This document shows, one piece after another, positions 56,664 through 64,000 of a stretch of 64,000 bases of DNA; within the stretch, counting starts at the first letter, position 1; each line of letters starts with the position of its first letter. Position numbers and translations under genes: made by a program. The notes under the pieces are model-generated. The model ran no database searches. It had not been told where the DNA came from and saw only the letters and a program-made list of their open reading frames with translations. The stretch covers positions 124,001-188,000 of the forward strand of contig NZ_BBYM01000007.1 of assembly GCF_001570405.1 (NCBI RefSeq), read 5' to 3'. Origin of the DNA: Microtetraspora niveoalba (GTDB lineage: Bacteria > Actinomycetota > Actinomycetes > Streptosporangiales > Streptosporangiaceae).

Positions 56664-58634
56664 GTGTCTGCCGCCCTCGAAATACGCATCACCCTCGCCG
56701 GAGCCGAGCGCGTGGTGGCGGCGGGCACGACGGCCGGGGAGGCGCTCGACGCCGACGGCCGGTCGGTCATCGCCGCCAGGGTCAACGGCGAGTTGCGTGA
56801 CCTGGCCGCCGAGGTGGCCGACGGCGACGTCGTCGAGCCGGTCGCCATCGACAGCGCCGACGGCCGGGCGATCCTGCGCCACTCCACCGCCCACGTGATG
56901 GCCCAGGCCGTCCAGGAGATCTTCCCCGAGGCGAAGCTCGGCATCGGCCCGCCCGTGGAGAACGGCTTCTACTACGACTTCGACGTCAAGGAGCCCTTCA
57001 CCCCCGACGACCTCAAGCGCGTCGAGAAGCGCATGCGCGAGATCGTCAAGCAGGGCCAGACCTTCCAGCGGCGTCCCGTCAGCGACGAGGACGCCCGCGA
57101 GGAGCTCGCCGCCGAGCCGTACAAGCTGGAGCTGATCGGGCTCAAGGGCGGCGCCGCCGACGAGGAGAGCGTCGAGGTGGGCGCCGGGCAGCTCACCATC
57201 TACGACAACCTCGACCCGAAGTCCGGCGAGCTGTGCTGGAAGGACCTGTGCCGCGGCCCGCACCTGCCGACCACCCGGGTCATCCCGGCGTTCAAGCTGA
57301 TGCGCAGCGGCGGGGCCTACTGGCGGGGCAGCGAGAAGAACCCGCAGCTCCAGCGCATCTACGGCACCGCCTGGGAGTCGCGCGAGAAGCAGGACGACTA
57401 CCTGCGCATGCTCGAAGAGGCCGAGAAGCGCGACCACCGCAAGCTCGGCGCGGAGCTCGACCTGTTCAGCTTCCCGCCGGAGCTGGGCAGCGGCCTCCCG
57501 CTCTTCCATCCCAAGGGCGGGATCATCCGCAAGGAGATGGAAGACTACATGCGCCGGCGGCAGGCGGAGGCGGGGTACGAGTTCGTCAACACCCCGCACA
57601 TCACCAAGTCGTCGCTCTTCGAGACCTCGGGCCACCTTCCCTGGTACGCCGACGACATGTTCCCGGCCTTCGAGCTGGAGGGCATCGAGTACCGCGTCAA
57701 GCCGATGAACTGCCCCATGCACAACCTGATCTTCCGGGCGCGGGGGCGTTCCTACCGTGAGCTGCCGCTGCGGCTGTGCGAGTTCGGCTCGGTCTACCGG
57801 TACGAGAAGTCGGGTGTGGTGCACGGGCTGACCCGGGTGCGCGGCATGACGCAGGACGACGCGCACATCTACACCACCAGGGAGCAGATGGCCGACGAGA
57901 TCAAGTCGCTGCTGAGGTTCGTGCTCAGCGTGCTGCGCGATTTCGGGCTGTCGGACTTCTACCTGGAGCTGTCCACCCGCGACGACTCCGAGAAGTTCAT
58001 CGGCGACCCCGCCGAGTGGGACGAGGCGACCGAGGCGCTGCGCCAGGTGGCCACCGAGTCGGGGCTGGAGCTGGTGGACGACCCGGGCGGCGCGGCCTTC
58101 TACGGGCCGAAGATCTCCGTTCAGGCCAAGGACGCGATCGGCCGCACCTGGCAGTTGTCCACCATCCAGCTCGACCTGAACCAGCCCAAGCGGTTCGGCC
58201 TGGAGTACCAGGCGGCGGACGGCAGCAGGCAGACCCCGGTCATGATCCACCGGGCGCTGTTCGGCTCCGTCGAGCGTTTCCTGGGCGTGCTCACCGAGCA
58301 CTACGCGGGCGCGTTCCCTCCCTGGCTGGCCCCGGTCCAGGTCGTCGGCATCCCGATCGCCGACGCGCACGCCCCCTACCTGCAGGATGTCGCCAAGCGG
58401 CTGCGGGAGCAGGGTGTCCGGGTCGAGATCGACACGGCCGACGACCGGATGCAGAAGAAGATCCGCAACGCGCAGAAGGCCAAGGTGCCGTTCATGCTGC
58501 TCGCCGGTGACGACGACATCGCCGGCGGCGCCGTCTCCTTCCGCTACCGGAACGGCGAGCAGAAGAACGGCGTCCCGATCGACGAGGCGATCGCCGAGAT
58601 CGTCGACGCGATCGACCGCCGGATCCAGGTCTGA
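56664..58634 (+). CDS. thrS: threonyl-tRNA synthetase
   Basis: Charges tRNA-Thr. 656 residues: TGS domain (1-62), editing domain with [24 protein letters not shown] near 73-96, class II catalytic core (motif 2 [31 protein letters not shown] near 373-403, motif 3 [21 protein letters not shown] near 528-548) and anticodon-binding domain (about 560-656). GTG 56664 is preceded by AAGGAGCT. The 136-bp upstream region has a possible -10 (TAGCAT near 56552). A 15-bp stem terminator follows the stop by 21 bases. Confidence 0.97.
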   Translation: MSAALEIRITLAGAERVVAAGTTAGEALDADGRSVIAARVNGELRDLAAEVADGDVVEPVAIDSADGRAILRHSTAHVMAQAVQEIFPEAKLGIGPPVENGFYYDFDVKEPFTPDDLKRVEKRMREIVKQGQTFQRRPVSDEDAREELAAEPYKLELIGLKGGAADEESVEVGAGQLTIYDNLDPKSGELCWKDLCRGPHLPTTRVIPAFKLMRSGGAYWRGSEKNPQLQRIYGTAWESREKQDDYLRMLEEAEKRDHRKLGAELDLFSFPPELGSGLPLFHPKGGIIRKEMEDYMRRRQAEAGYEFVNTPHITKSSLFETSGHLPWYADDMFPAFELEGIEYRVKPMNCPMHNLIFRARGRSYRELPLRLCEFGSVYRYEKSGVVHGLTRVRGMTQDDAHIYTTREQMADEIKSLLRFVLSVLRDFGLSDFYLELSTRDDSEKFIGDPAEWDEATEALRQVATESGLELVDDPGGAAFYGPKISVQAKDAIGRTWQLSTIQLDLNQPKRFGLEYQAADGSRQTPVMIHRALFGSVERFLGVLTEHYAGAFPPWLAPVQVVGIPIADAHAPYLQDVAKRLREQGVRVEIDTADDRMQKKIRNAQKAKVPFMLLAGDDDIAGGAVSFRYRNGEQKNGVPIDEAIAEIVDAIDRRIQV

Positions 58635-58655
58635 TCACGCCCGATCATCCGTCGC

Positions 58656-58690
58656 GAGCCCCCGCCGCCCATCACGGGCGGCGGGGGCTC
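58656..58690 (+). terminator. strong hairpin terminator after thrS
   Basis: Perfect 15-bp stem (GAGCCCCCGCCGCCC / GGGCGGCGGGGGCTC) with loop ATCAC, between the convergent thrS and Asp23 genes; it can serve both directions. Confidence 0.85.
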
Positions 58691-58722
58691 CCGCGTCCCG
58701 GAGGGGACGCGCCCGGCGGCGC

Positions 58723-59295
58723 TCAGGCCCGGTCGTCGTCCTCGGCGGGGTGGCCGCCGCGCCCCTCGCCCGGCAGGCGCACGTCGTCCACGGTCACGTT
58801 GACCTCGACGACCCGCATCCCCAGCATCCGGCTCACCGACCTGGCCACGTTGACCTTGACCTCGGCGGCGACGTCCATGACCACGTGCCCGTACACGATG
58901 ACGATGGTCACGTCCACCGCCACCTGCTGGTTCTCGATCTGGGCGCGCACCCCCTGGGTCGCCCGCTTGGAGCCGACGCCGATGCGGTCCCGGACCGCCT
59001 CGAAGGCGCGCTCGAAGTCGCCGCCCAGGTCGGCGACGCCGGGGATCTCCAGCGCGGCGAGCGCGGCGACCTTCTCGACCACCTCGTCGGCCACCTTGAT
59101 GCGGCCCTTCACGACGGACGCGCCGAGCAGACCGGACCCGCCGTCGTCCGCCTCGCCGAGACCCGCGTGATCGCCCGGATCGCTCGGATCGGCCGGGCCG
59201 CCGGGCGGCTCCTCGATCCGCTCCTCGGTCCGCTCCTCGACCGGTGCCCCGGCCGACTCCTCGACCGGTCCCTCGACGGTGGCGACATCGGGCAT
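58723..59295 (-). CDS. Asp23/Gls24 family envelope stress protein
   Basis: 190 residues. The Asp23/Gls24 domain covers about residues 62-172 (GRIKVADEVVEKVAALAALEIPGVADL, then VAVDVTIVIVYGHVVMDVAAEVKVNVARSVSRMLGMRVVEVNVTVDDV). Members associate with the inner face of the membrane and respond to alkaline or envelope stress. The first 60 residues are an acidic Glu/Pro/Asp-rich tail. ATG 59295 has GGAGTGTTCAC upstream. Confidence 0.9.
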   Translation of the reverse strand: MPDVATVEGPVEESAGAPVEERTEERIEEPPGGPADPSDPGDHAGLGEADDGGSGLLGASVVKGRIKVADEVVEKVAALAALEIPGVADLGGDFERAFEAVRDRIGVGSKRATQGVRAQIENQQVAVDVTIVIVYGHVVMDVAAEVKVNVARSVSRMLGMRVVEVNVTVDDVRLPGEGRGGHPAEDDDRA

Positions 59296-59425
59296 GTGAA
59301 CACTCCTCGGAGAATCGACGATCCGTGGGCTCGCTCAGGACGTGATTCTGCCGGAACATGGTGTGATTTATCCGGCATCTGAGGATGTCGATGGAGCCGT
59401 TCGCGACCGCCGCCATGGGCCGCAA

Positions 59426-59431
59426 TATGCT
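59426..59431 (+). promoter_or_regulatory. -10 element for a leaderless HIT-gene transcript
   Basis: TATGCT is followed by seven bases (GGCCCGC) and ATG 59439, with no Shine-Dalgarno sequence. The spacing matches leaderless promoters known to be common in actinobacteria. Confidence 0.5.
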
Positions 59432-59438
59432 GGCCCGC

Positions 59439-59987
59439 ATGACGAACGAGCCGGAGCTGCAGCCGGGAGCGGGAGTGCCTGACGCGTTTGGGAGGCTCTG
59501 GACTCCGCACCGCATGGCCTACATCAAGGGCGAGAACAAGCCCAGCGGGTCGGGCCCCGGGGACGGCTGCCCCTTCTGCGAGATCCCCGCGATGAGCGAC
59601 GAGGACGGCCTCATCGTGGCCCGGGGCTCCGCCGTGTTCGCCGTGCTCAACCTCTATCCGTACAACTCGGGCCACCTGATGGTGTGCCCGTACCGGCACG
59701 TCGCGGACTACGCCGACCTGGACGAGGCCGAGACCGCCGAGCTGGCCGACTTCACCAAGCGGTCGCTGCAGGCGCTCCGCAAGGCGAGCGGCGCCCAGGG
59801 GTTCAACGTCGGCATGAACCTGGGCCAGGTCGCGGGCGCGGGCATCGCCGCCCACCTGCACCAGCACGTGGTACCCCGATGGGGCGGCGACACGAACTTC
59901 ATGCCGGTCGTCGGGCAGACCAAGGTGCTGCCGCAGCTCCTGCGCGACACGCGCGACCTGCTCGCCGACGCCTGGCCCGCCGCCTGA
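59439..59987 (+). CDS. HIT-family nucleotide hydrolase/phosphorylase
   Basis: 182-residue protein with the histidine-triad active site AHLHQHVVPRW near residue 140 and the family entry CPFCEIPAMSDEDGLIV near 45-61, whose cysteines may bind zinc. It resembles the actinobacterial AP4A phosphorylase Rv2613c, which in mycobacteria also lies next to thrS and before phosphatidylinositol synthase genes; here those do not follow. The start ATG 59439 is chosen because a -10 hexamer lies seven bases before it; upstream in-frame ATGs (59385, 59394, 59415) lie before or inside the promoter. Confidence 0.88.
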   Translation: MTNEPELQPGAGVPDAFGRLWTPHRMAYIKGENKPSGSGPGDGCPFCEIPAMSDEDGLIVARGSAVFAVLNLYPYNSGHLMVCPYRHVADYADLDEAETAELADFTKRSLQALRKASGAQGFNVGMNLGQVAGAGIAAHLHQHVVPRWGGDTNFMPVVGQTKVLPQLLRDTRDLLADAWPAA

Positions 59988-60061
59988 GAACCGCCGCGCC
60001 GCCGAGCATGCCGCGTCCCCGCGGCCCGCTCGCGGGCGCCCGGCCCCGCGCGTCCGAGAAC

Positions 60062-60087
60062 CCCGCCCCCGGGACGTCGGGGGCGGG
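60062..60087. terminator. bidirectional hairpin between the HIT and hydrolase genes
   Basis: CCCGCCCCCG and CGGGGGCGGG form a 10-bp stem with a 6-nt loop between convergent genes. Confidence 0.7.
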
Positions 60088-60093
60088 TCACGC

Positions 60094-61722
60094 TCAGGGG
60101 AGCGTGACCGCGAGGTGGGCGGCGGGACTCTCGTTGTTCAGCCGGTCGAGGGCGGTGACGTAGTAGTCGCCGCTCTCGCCGGCCGCGTACGCCGGGCTGC
60201 CGTCGGCGGGGACGACCGCCACCAGGTGCCGCGCGTCCACGGTCGCGCAGCCGGCGCTCCCGCCGCCCGCGTCCTTCTTGCCGCCCTTCCCGGCGCCGAT
60301 CCGGTACACGGCGTACGCCCGGGCGCCGGGCGCCGCGGCCCAGGTCAGGGTCCCCGAGGAGGCCTTCAGGTTCGCCGGGGCGGCGGGGGGCCCGGACGGC
60401 AGCCCCTTGATCAGCGGAAGCAGCGCGGGCTGGGCGTAGTGGTTCTTGACGATCCGGTCCAGCACGCCCAGCGGGTTCGCGGCCAGCCCCGCCGCGCTGA
60501 AGTACACGTCGCCCTTCACCTCGGGGTACCGCCGGTTCACGGTCAGATGGGAGGGCATCTCCGCCGGCTTCGTCCAGGCGGGGGTGTCCTTCGTGCCGAC
60601 GCGGTAGAGCGCCTGGCCGATGTAGAGGTCGACGTCGGTGCCGCGCACCGCCTCGGCCCACCAGGGCACCAGCGCGTCGTAGTCCGCCGCGGCGAACCCG
60701 CGCGGCCAGTAGAGCTGCGGGATCAGGTAGTCCACCGACCCGGCCTTGATCCACGCCTTCGCGTCGGCGTAGATCGCGTCGTAGGCCGACATGCCGTTCG
60801 TGGCCGAGCCCTTGGGATCGTCCGACTTGTTACGCCAGATGCCGAACGGGCTGATGCCGAACTTCACGTACGCCTTCGTCCCGTGCACCGCGCGGGACAC
60901 CTGCGCGACGAGCTCGTTGACGTTGTCCCGGCGCCAGTCGGCCAGCTTGACGCCCTTGCCGTACTTCGCGTGGGTCGCGGCGTCGGCGAACCGCGTGCCG
61001 TTGCCCGGATACGGATAGAAGTAGTCGTCGAAGTGGACCCCGTCCACGTCGTAGCGGCGCACCACGTCGGTGACGACCTTGGTCACCCAGTCGCGCACCT
61101 GCGGCAGGCCCGGGTTGTAGTAGAGCCGCCCCTCGTGCTTGACCGTCCAGTCGGGGTGGACCCGCGCCGGGTGCCGGGCCGGCAGCGCCGACACGTCCGT
61201 CTCGTACGCCGCCCGGTACGGGTTGAACCAGGCGTGGAACTCCAGGCCGCGCTTGTGCGCCTCGGAGATCAGGAACGGCAGCGGGTCCCAGCCCGGATCC
61301 CTGCCCGCGCTGCCGGTGAGGTACTTCGACCACGGTTCGAGCGAGGAGCGGTAGAGCGCGTCGGACTCCGGGCGGACCTGGACGAACACCGCGTTGAGCC
61401 GGCGCTTCACCGCGTTGTCGAGGATCGTGACGTACTCGGCCCGCTGCCTGGCGGGGGTGAGGCCGGGCTTGGACGGCCAGTCGGAGTTGTGCACGGTCGC
61501 GATCCACACGCCGCGGAGCTGCCGCTTGGGGCGGGTGCCGCTCGCCGTGCAGGTCTCCGCGGCCGCGGCCGCCCGCACCGTCGTGGTCTTCTTGGGGGCG
61601 GGCTCGGGGCCGAAGGCGTAGGCCGCCCCGGCGCTCGCCGTGGCGACGACCAGGCTCGCCAGCAGCGGGCCACGTATCGAGCGCGGCCGTTCCGGCGCGC
61701 GTTCCTCACTGCTCGCCCGCAT
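60094..61722 (-). CDS. secreted GHL10-type glycoside hydrolase with fibronectin-like end
   Basis: About 542 residues. Signal-anchor near residues 19-38 (LLASLVVATASAGAAYAFG). The hydrolase-like TIM barrel of the GHL10/DUF187 family runs from about 70 to 400: RGVWIATVHNSDWPSKPG, FVQVRPESDALY, FHAWFNPYRA, YDVDGVHFDDYFYPYP and YLIPQLYWPRGF. This family is found on cell surfaces and is thought to act on glycan or peptidoglycan. The C-terminal 100 residues resemble a fibronectin type III domain (APANLKASSGTLTWAAAPGA). ATG 61722 has GGGAGGG eight bases upstream and is preferred to ATG 61746. It is transcribed from next to the EF-G2 gene end. Confidence 0.87.
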   Translation of the reverse strand: MRASSEERAPERPRSIRGPLLASLVVATASAGAAYAFGPEPAPKKTTTVRAAAAAETCTASGTRPKRQLRGVWIATVHNSDWPSKPGLTPARQRAEYVTILDNAVKRRLNAVFVQVRPESDALYRSSLEPWSKYLTGSAGRDPGWDPLPFLISEAHKRGLEFHAWFNPYRAAYETDVSALPARHPARVHPDWTVKHEGRLYYNPGLPQVRDWVTKVVTDVVRRYDVDGVHFDDYFYPYPGNGTRFADAATHAKYGKGVKLADWRRDNVNELVAQVSRAVHGTKAYVKFGISPFGIWRNKSDDPKGSATNGMSAYDAIYADAKAWIKAGSVDYLIPQLYWPRGFAAADYDALVPWWAEAVRGTDVDLYIGQALYRVGTKDTPAWTKPAEMPSHLTVNRRYPEVKGDVYFSAAGLAANPLGVLDRIVKNHYAQPALLPLIKGLPSGPPAAPANLKASSGTLTWAAAPGARAYAVYRIGAGKGGKKDAGGGSAGCATVDARHLVAVVPADGSPAYAAGESGDYYVTALDRLNNESPAAHLAVTLP

Positions 61723-61877
61723 GCGGCGGCCCTCCCGATTCGCCATGGGACATCAGTGTGGCATCGACCGGAGGATGGTTCGGCCCGATGAGGAAACCCG
61801 ATGGGGAAAACGCGGGGAATCGTCCCGTACCGGCGGCCGGGCGGCGGAGGACCGCCGCCCGGCCGCCGGGTGAGGGA

Positions 61878-63941
61878 TCAGTGCTCGGCGGACGCGGCGA
61901 CCTTGTCCGCGAGGTGGGCCGGGAGCGGCTCGTAGCGCAGGAAGTCCCGGTGGAACGTCCCCGTCCCGTGGGACATCGAGCGCAGGTCCACCGCGTACCG
62001 GGTGATCTCCAGCTCGGGGACCTCGGCCCTGACGAGGGTGCGTCCCGCTCCGGCCGGCTCGCTGCCGAGCACCCGGCCGCGACGCGCGGACAGGTCGGAC
62101 ATGACGGCGCCCACGAACTCGTCGGACACCAGGACGGAGACCTCGTCCACGGGTTCGAGCAGCAGCGTCGGCACCTTGCCCGCCGCCTCCTTCAGCGCGA
62201 GCTGCCCGGCGATCTGGAAGGCCATGTCCGAGGAGTCGACGGAGTGGGCCTTGCCGTCGTAGAGGGTGACCCGGATGTCCACCACCGGATATCCGGCCAG
62301 CACCCCCCGCTCCATCTGCGCCCGCACGCCCTTCTCCACGGACGGGATGAACTGGCGGGGCACGACGCCGCCGACGATCTTGTCGACGAACTCCAGCCCG
62401 CCGCCGGAGGGCAGCGGCTCGACCTCGATGTGGCAGATGGCGTACTGCCCGTGGCCGCCGGTCTGCTTGACGTTGCGTCCCATGCCCTGGGCCCGGCCGC
62501 CGAACGTCTCGCGGAGCGGCACCCGGAGCGGCACCCGCTCCACCTCGACACCGTACCGCCGGGACATCCGGTCGAGCAGGACGTCGGCGTGCGCCTCTCC
62601 CATGCACCAGAGCACGAGCTGGCGGGTCTCGGGGTTGTTCTCCAGCCGGAGCGTCGGGTCCTCGGCCACGAGCCGGGCCAGCGCCTGGCTGAGCTTGTCC
62701 TCGTCCGCCTTGGACCGGGCGCGGATCGCGACCGGCAGCAGCGGGTCGGGCATGTCCCAGGACCTCATCAGCAGCGGACGCTCCCGGTCCGAGAGGGTGT
62801 CGCCGGTCTCGGCCCTGGACAACTTCGCGATGGCGCAGATGTCGCCGGCCACGCACTTGGGCACCGGGCGCTGCGTCTTGCCCAGCGGCGAGCTGAGCCC
62901 GCCGATGCGCTCGTCCACGTCGTGGTCCTCGTGCCCGCGGTCGGCGAGGCCGTGCCCCGACACGTGGACGGCCATGTCCGGGCGCAGCGTCCCGGAGAAC
63001 ACCCGGACCAGGCTGATCCGGCCGACGTACGGGTCGCTCGTGGTCTTGACGACCTCGGCCACCAGCGGCCCGTCGGGGTCGCCGGTGACATCCGTCACGG
63101 CCTTGCCGTCGATCGTGGTGATCTCGGGCAGCGGGTGCTCGAGCGGTGAGGGGAAACCCTGCGTGATGATCTCGAGAAGCTCGATCATGCCCGTCCCCGG
63201 GGCGGTGGCCAGCACGGGATGGAAGCTGGCCCGCGCGACCGCCTTCTCGAGGTCGTCGATCAGGATCTTGGTGTCGATGGACTCGCCCGAGAGGTAGCGG
63301 TCCATCAGGGTCTCGTCCTCGCTCTCCTGGATGATCCCCTCGATCAGGTCGCCGCGGTACTGCTCGATCAGGGCGAGCTGCTCCTGGTCGGGCTCCCGCT
63401 CGGTGCGGGCGCCGCCGGAGTAGTCGAGGAACCGCTGGGACAGCAGCCCGAGCAGCCCCCTGCCGTCGACCGGCAGGTACAGCGGGGCGACGCCGTCGCC
63501 GAACGCGTCCTGACAGCTCGCGAGCACCTCGTCGAAGTCGGCGCGATGGTGGTCGATCTTGGTGATGACCACCGCGCGCGGCATCCCGACCAGGCCGCAC
63601 TCCTCCCAGAGCATCCGCGTGAGCCCGTCCACGCCGTCGACGGCGGAGACGACGAAGAGCGCCGCGTCCGCCGCCCGGAGCCCGGCGCGCAGGTCGCCGA
63701 CGAAGTCCGCGTACCCGGGCGTGTCCAGGAGATTGATCTTGATGCCGTTGTGGACGGCGGGGGCGAGGGAGAGGTTGACCGAGCGCTGCTGGCGCACCTC
63801 CACCTCGTCGAAGTCGCTGACCGTGGTGCCCTCCTCGACGCGGCCGGGGCGCGGGACGGTGCCCGTGGCCGCCAGCAGCGCCTCGACCAGCGTGGTCTTG
63901 CCGGCTCCGGAATGGCCGACCAGCACGACATTGCGCACCAT
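61878..63941 (-). CDS. elongation factor G-like GTPase (EF-G2)
   Basis: A 687-residue translational GTPase paralogue like mycobacterial Rv0120c. The G domain has VGHSGAGKTTLVEALL near residue 8 (P-loop), LLDTPGYADFVGDL near 72 and TKIDHHRADF near 126, where the N of the usual NKxD is replaced by T. Domains II-V follow with EF-G-like motifs (TGGHGQYA near 502). It differs from canonical EF-G and probably lacks normal translocase activity; mycobacterial EF-G2 is reported not to replace EF-G. No str-operon genes (rpsL, rpsG, tuf) are near. The start is within 60 bp of the window edge, so its promoter is not fully visible. Confidence 0.92.
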   Translation of the reverse strand: MVRNVVLVGHSGAGKTTLVEALLAATGTVPRPGRVEEGTTVSDFDEVEVRQQRSVNLSLAPAVHNGIKINLLDTPGYADFVGDLRAGLRAADAALFVVSAVDGVDGLTRMLWEECGLVGMPRAVVITKIDHHRADFDEVLASCQDAFGDGVAPLYLPVDGRGLLGLLSQRFLDYSGGARTEREPDQEQLALIEQYRGDLIEGIIQESEDETLMDRYLSGESIDTKILIDDLEKAVARASFHPVLATAPGTGMIELLEIITQGFPSPLEHPLPEITTIDGKAVTDVTGDPDGPLVAEVVKTTSDPYVGRISLVRVFSGTLRPDMAVHVSGHGLADRGHEDHDVDERIGGLSSPLGKTQRPVPKCVAGDICAIAKLSRAETGDTLSDRERPLLMRSWDMPDPLLPVAIRARSKADEDKLSQALARLVAEDPTLRLENNPETRQLVLWCMGEAHADVLLDRMSRRYGVEVERVPLRVPLRETFGGRAQGMGRNVKQTGGHGQYAICHIEVEPLPSGGGLEFVDKIVGGVVPRQFIPSVEKGVRAQMERGVLAGYPVVDIRVTLYDGKAHSVDSSDMAFQIAGQLALKEAAGKVPTLLLEPVDEVSVLVSDEFVGAVMSDLSARRGRVLGSEPAGAGRTLVRAEVPELEITRYAVDLRSMSHGTGTFHRDFLRYEPLPAHLADKVAASAEH

Positions 63942-64000
63942 GTCCGGCCGATCGGCCGAGGGTGCCCTGCCCGCGGCCCCTGCTGGGCCGACGTTCGCCT

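Noticed and set aside
1-64000. tRNA, rRNA or riboswitch genes.
   Set aside because: I looked for tRNA T-loop sequences with matching acceptor stems and for known riboswitch cores and found none that hold together; a covariance-model search would be needed to exclude them fully.

Overview
This is a very G+C-rich window (about three quarters G+C by eye), densely coded with GTGA/ATGA stop-start overlaps. It comes from an actinomycete, probably a Streptosporangiaceae-like organism. Supporting markers are an acyl-CoA carboxylase epsilon subunit, a homodimeric pyruvate dehydrogenase E1, actinobacterial QcrA/QcrB/QcrC, DUF3073, an Rv1733c-family protein, a DevR/DosR-type regulator and EF-G2. The genus is an inference. 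I see no rRNA, tRNA, CRISPR array, insertion sequence, integrase or origin.

Layout. (1) 0.2-5.6 kb: radical SAM/SPASM protein, GT9 glycosyltransferase, carbamoyltransferase and a convergent dimethylformamidase-like protein, looking like the end of a glycan or metabolite locus. (2) 5.8-19.7 kb: two convergent respiratory operons. The plus-strand operon encodes System I cytochrome c maturation (ccmC-D-E-F-G-H, with ccmH fused to a TPR domain). The minus-strand operon encodes a caa3-type oxidase (ctaC with its own haem c, ctaD, ctaE, a membrane protein, ctaG), an extra cytochrome c, QcrC-QcrA-QcrB and a small DUF1508-like protein. The ccm genes would attach haem to the c-type cytochromes made by the facing operon. 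(3) 20.0-22.4 kb: an ABC-2 exporter with its MarR regulator; then a SNF2 helicase. (4) 25.2-32.2 kb: a pyruvate dehydrogenase E1 paralogue, then a TetR repressor divergent from an acyl-CoA carboxylase operon (beta, epsilon, alpha). (5) 32.7-37.6 kb: ArsR regulator, DUF3073 protein, MFS exporter with TetR regulator, and a membrane protein.

(6) 37.5-47.0 kb: a stress/dormancy island. It holds an Rv1733c-family protein, Hsp20, three CBS-domain proteins (two with BON domains), an alcohol dehydrogenase, a GerW/YtfJ-like protein, two tandem universal stress proteins, a DUF1876 protein, an HTH-flavin-binding fusion, and a response regulator very like mycobacterial DevR/DosR. Several promoters carry sequences resembling the DosR box, mostly 70-85 bp before the start codon. 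No DevS kinase is present. (7) 47.2-53.6 kb: a LigD-type ATP-dependent ligase, a large ATPase-LuxR regulator, a NarL-type two-component pair, and a degenerate histidine-kinase-like ATPase with a His-Gly repeat. (8) 53.8-56.5 kb: sulfotransferase, beta-sandwich protein and GT4 glycosyltransferase. (9) 56.7-64 kb: thrS, an Asp23/Gls24 protein, a HIT protein, a secreted GHL10-type hydrolase and EF-G2.

A theme across the window is short in-frame tandem repeats (9, 12, 15 or 39 bp) at the 5' ends of genes. They encode repetitive N-terminal extensions ahead of the conserved domains. A second theme is a set of promoters whose -10 element lies 7-8 nt before the start codon, suggesting leaderless mRNAs; devR, a marR gene, an MFS gene and the HIT gene are the best cases.
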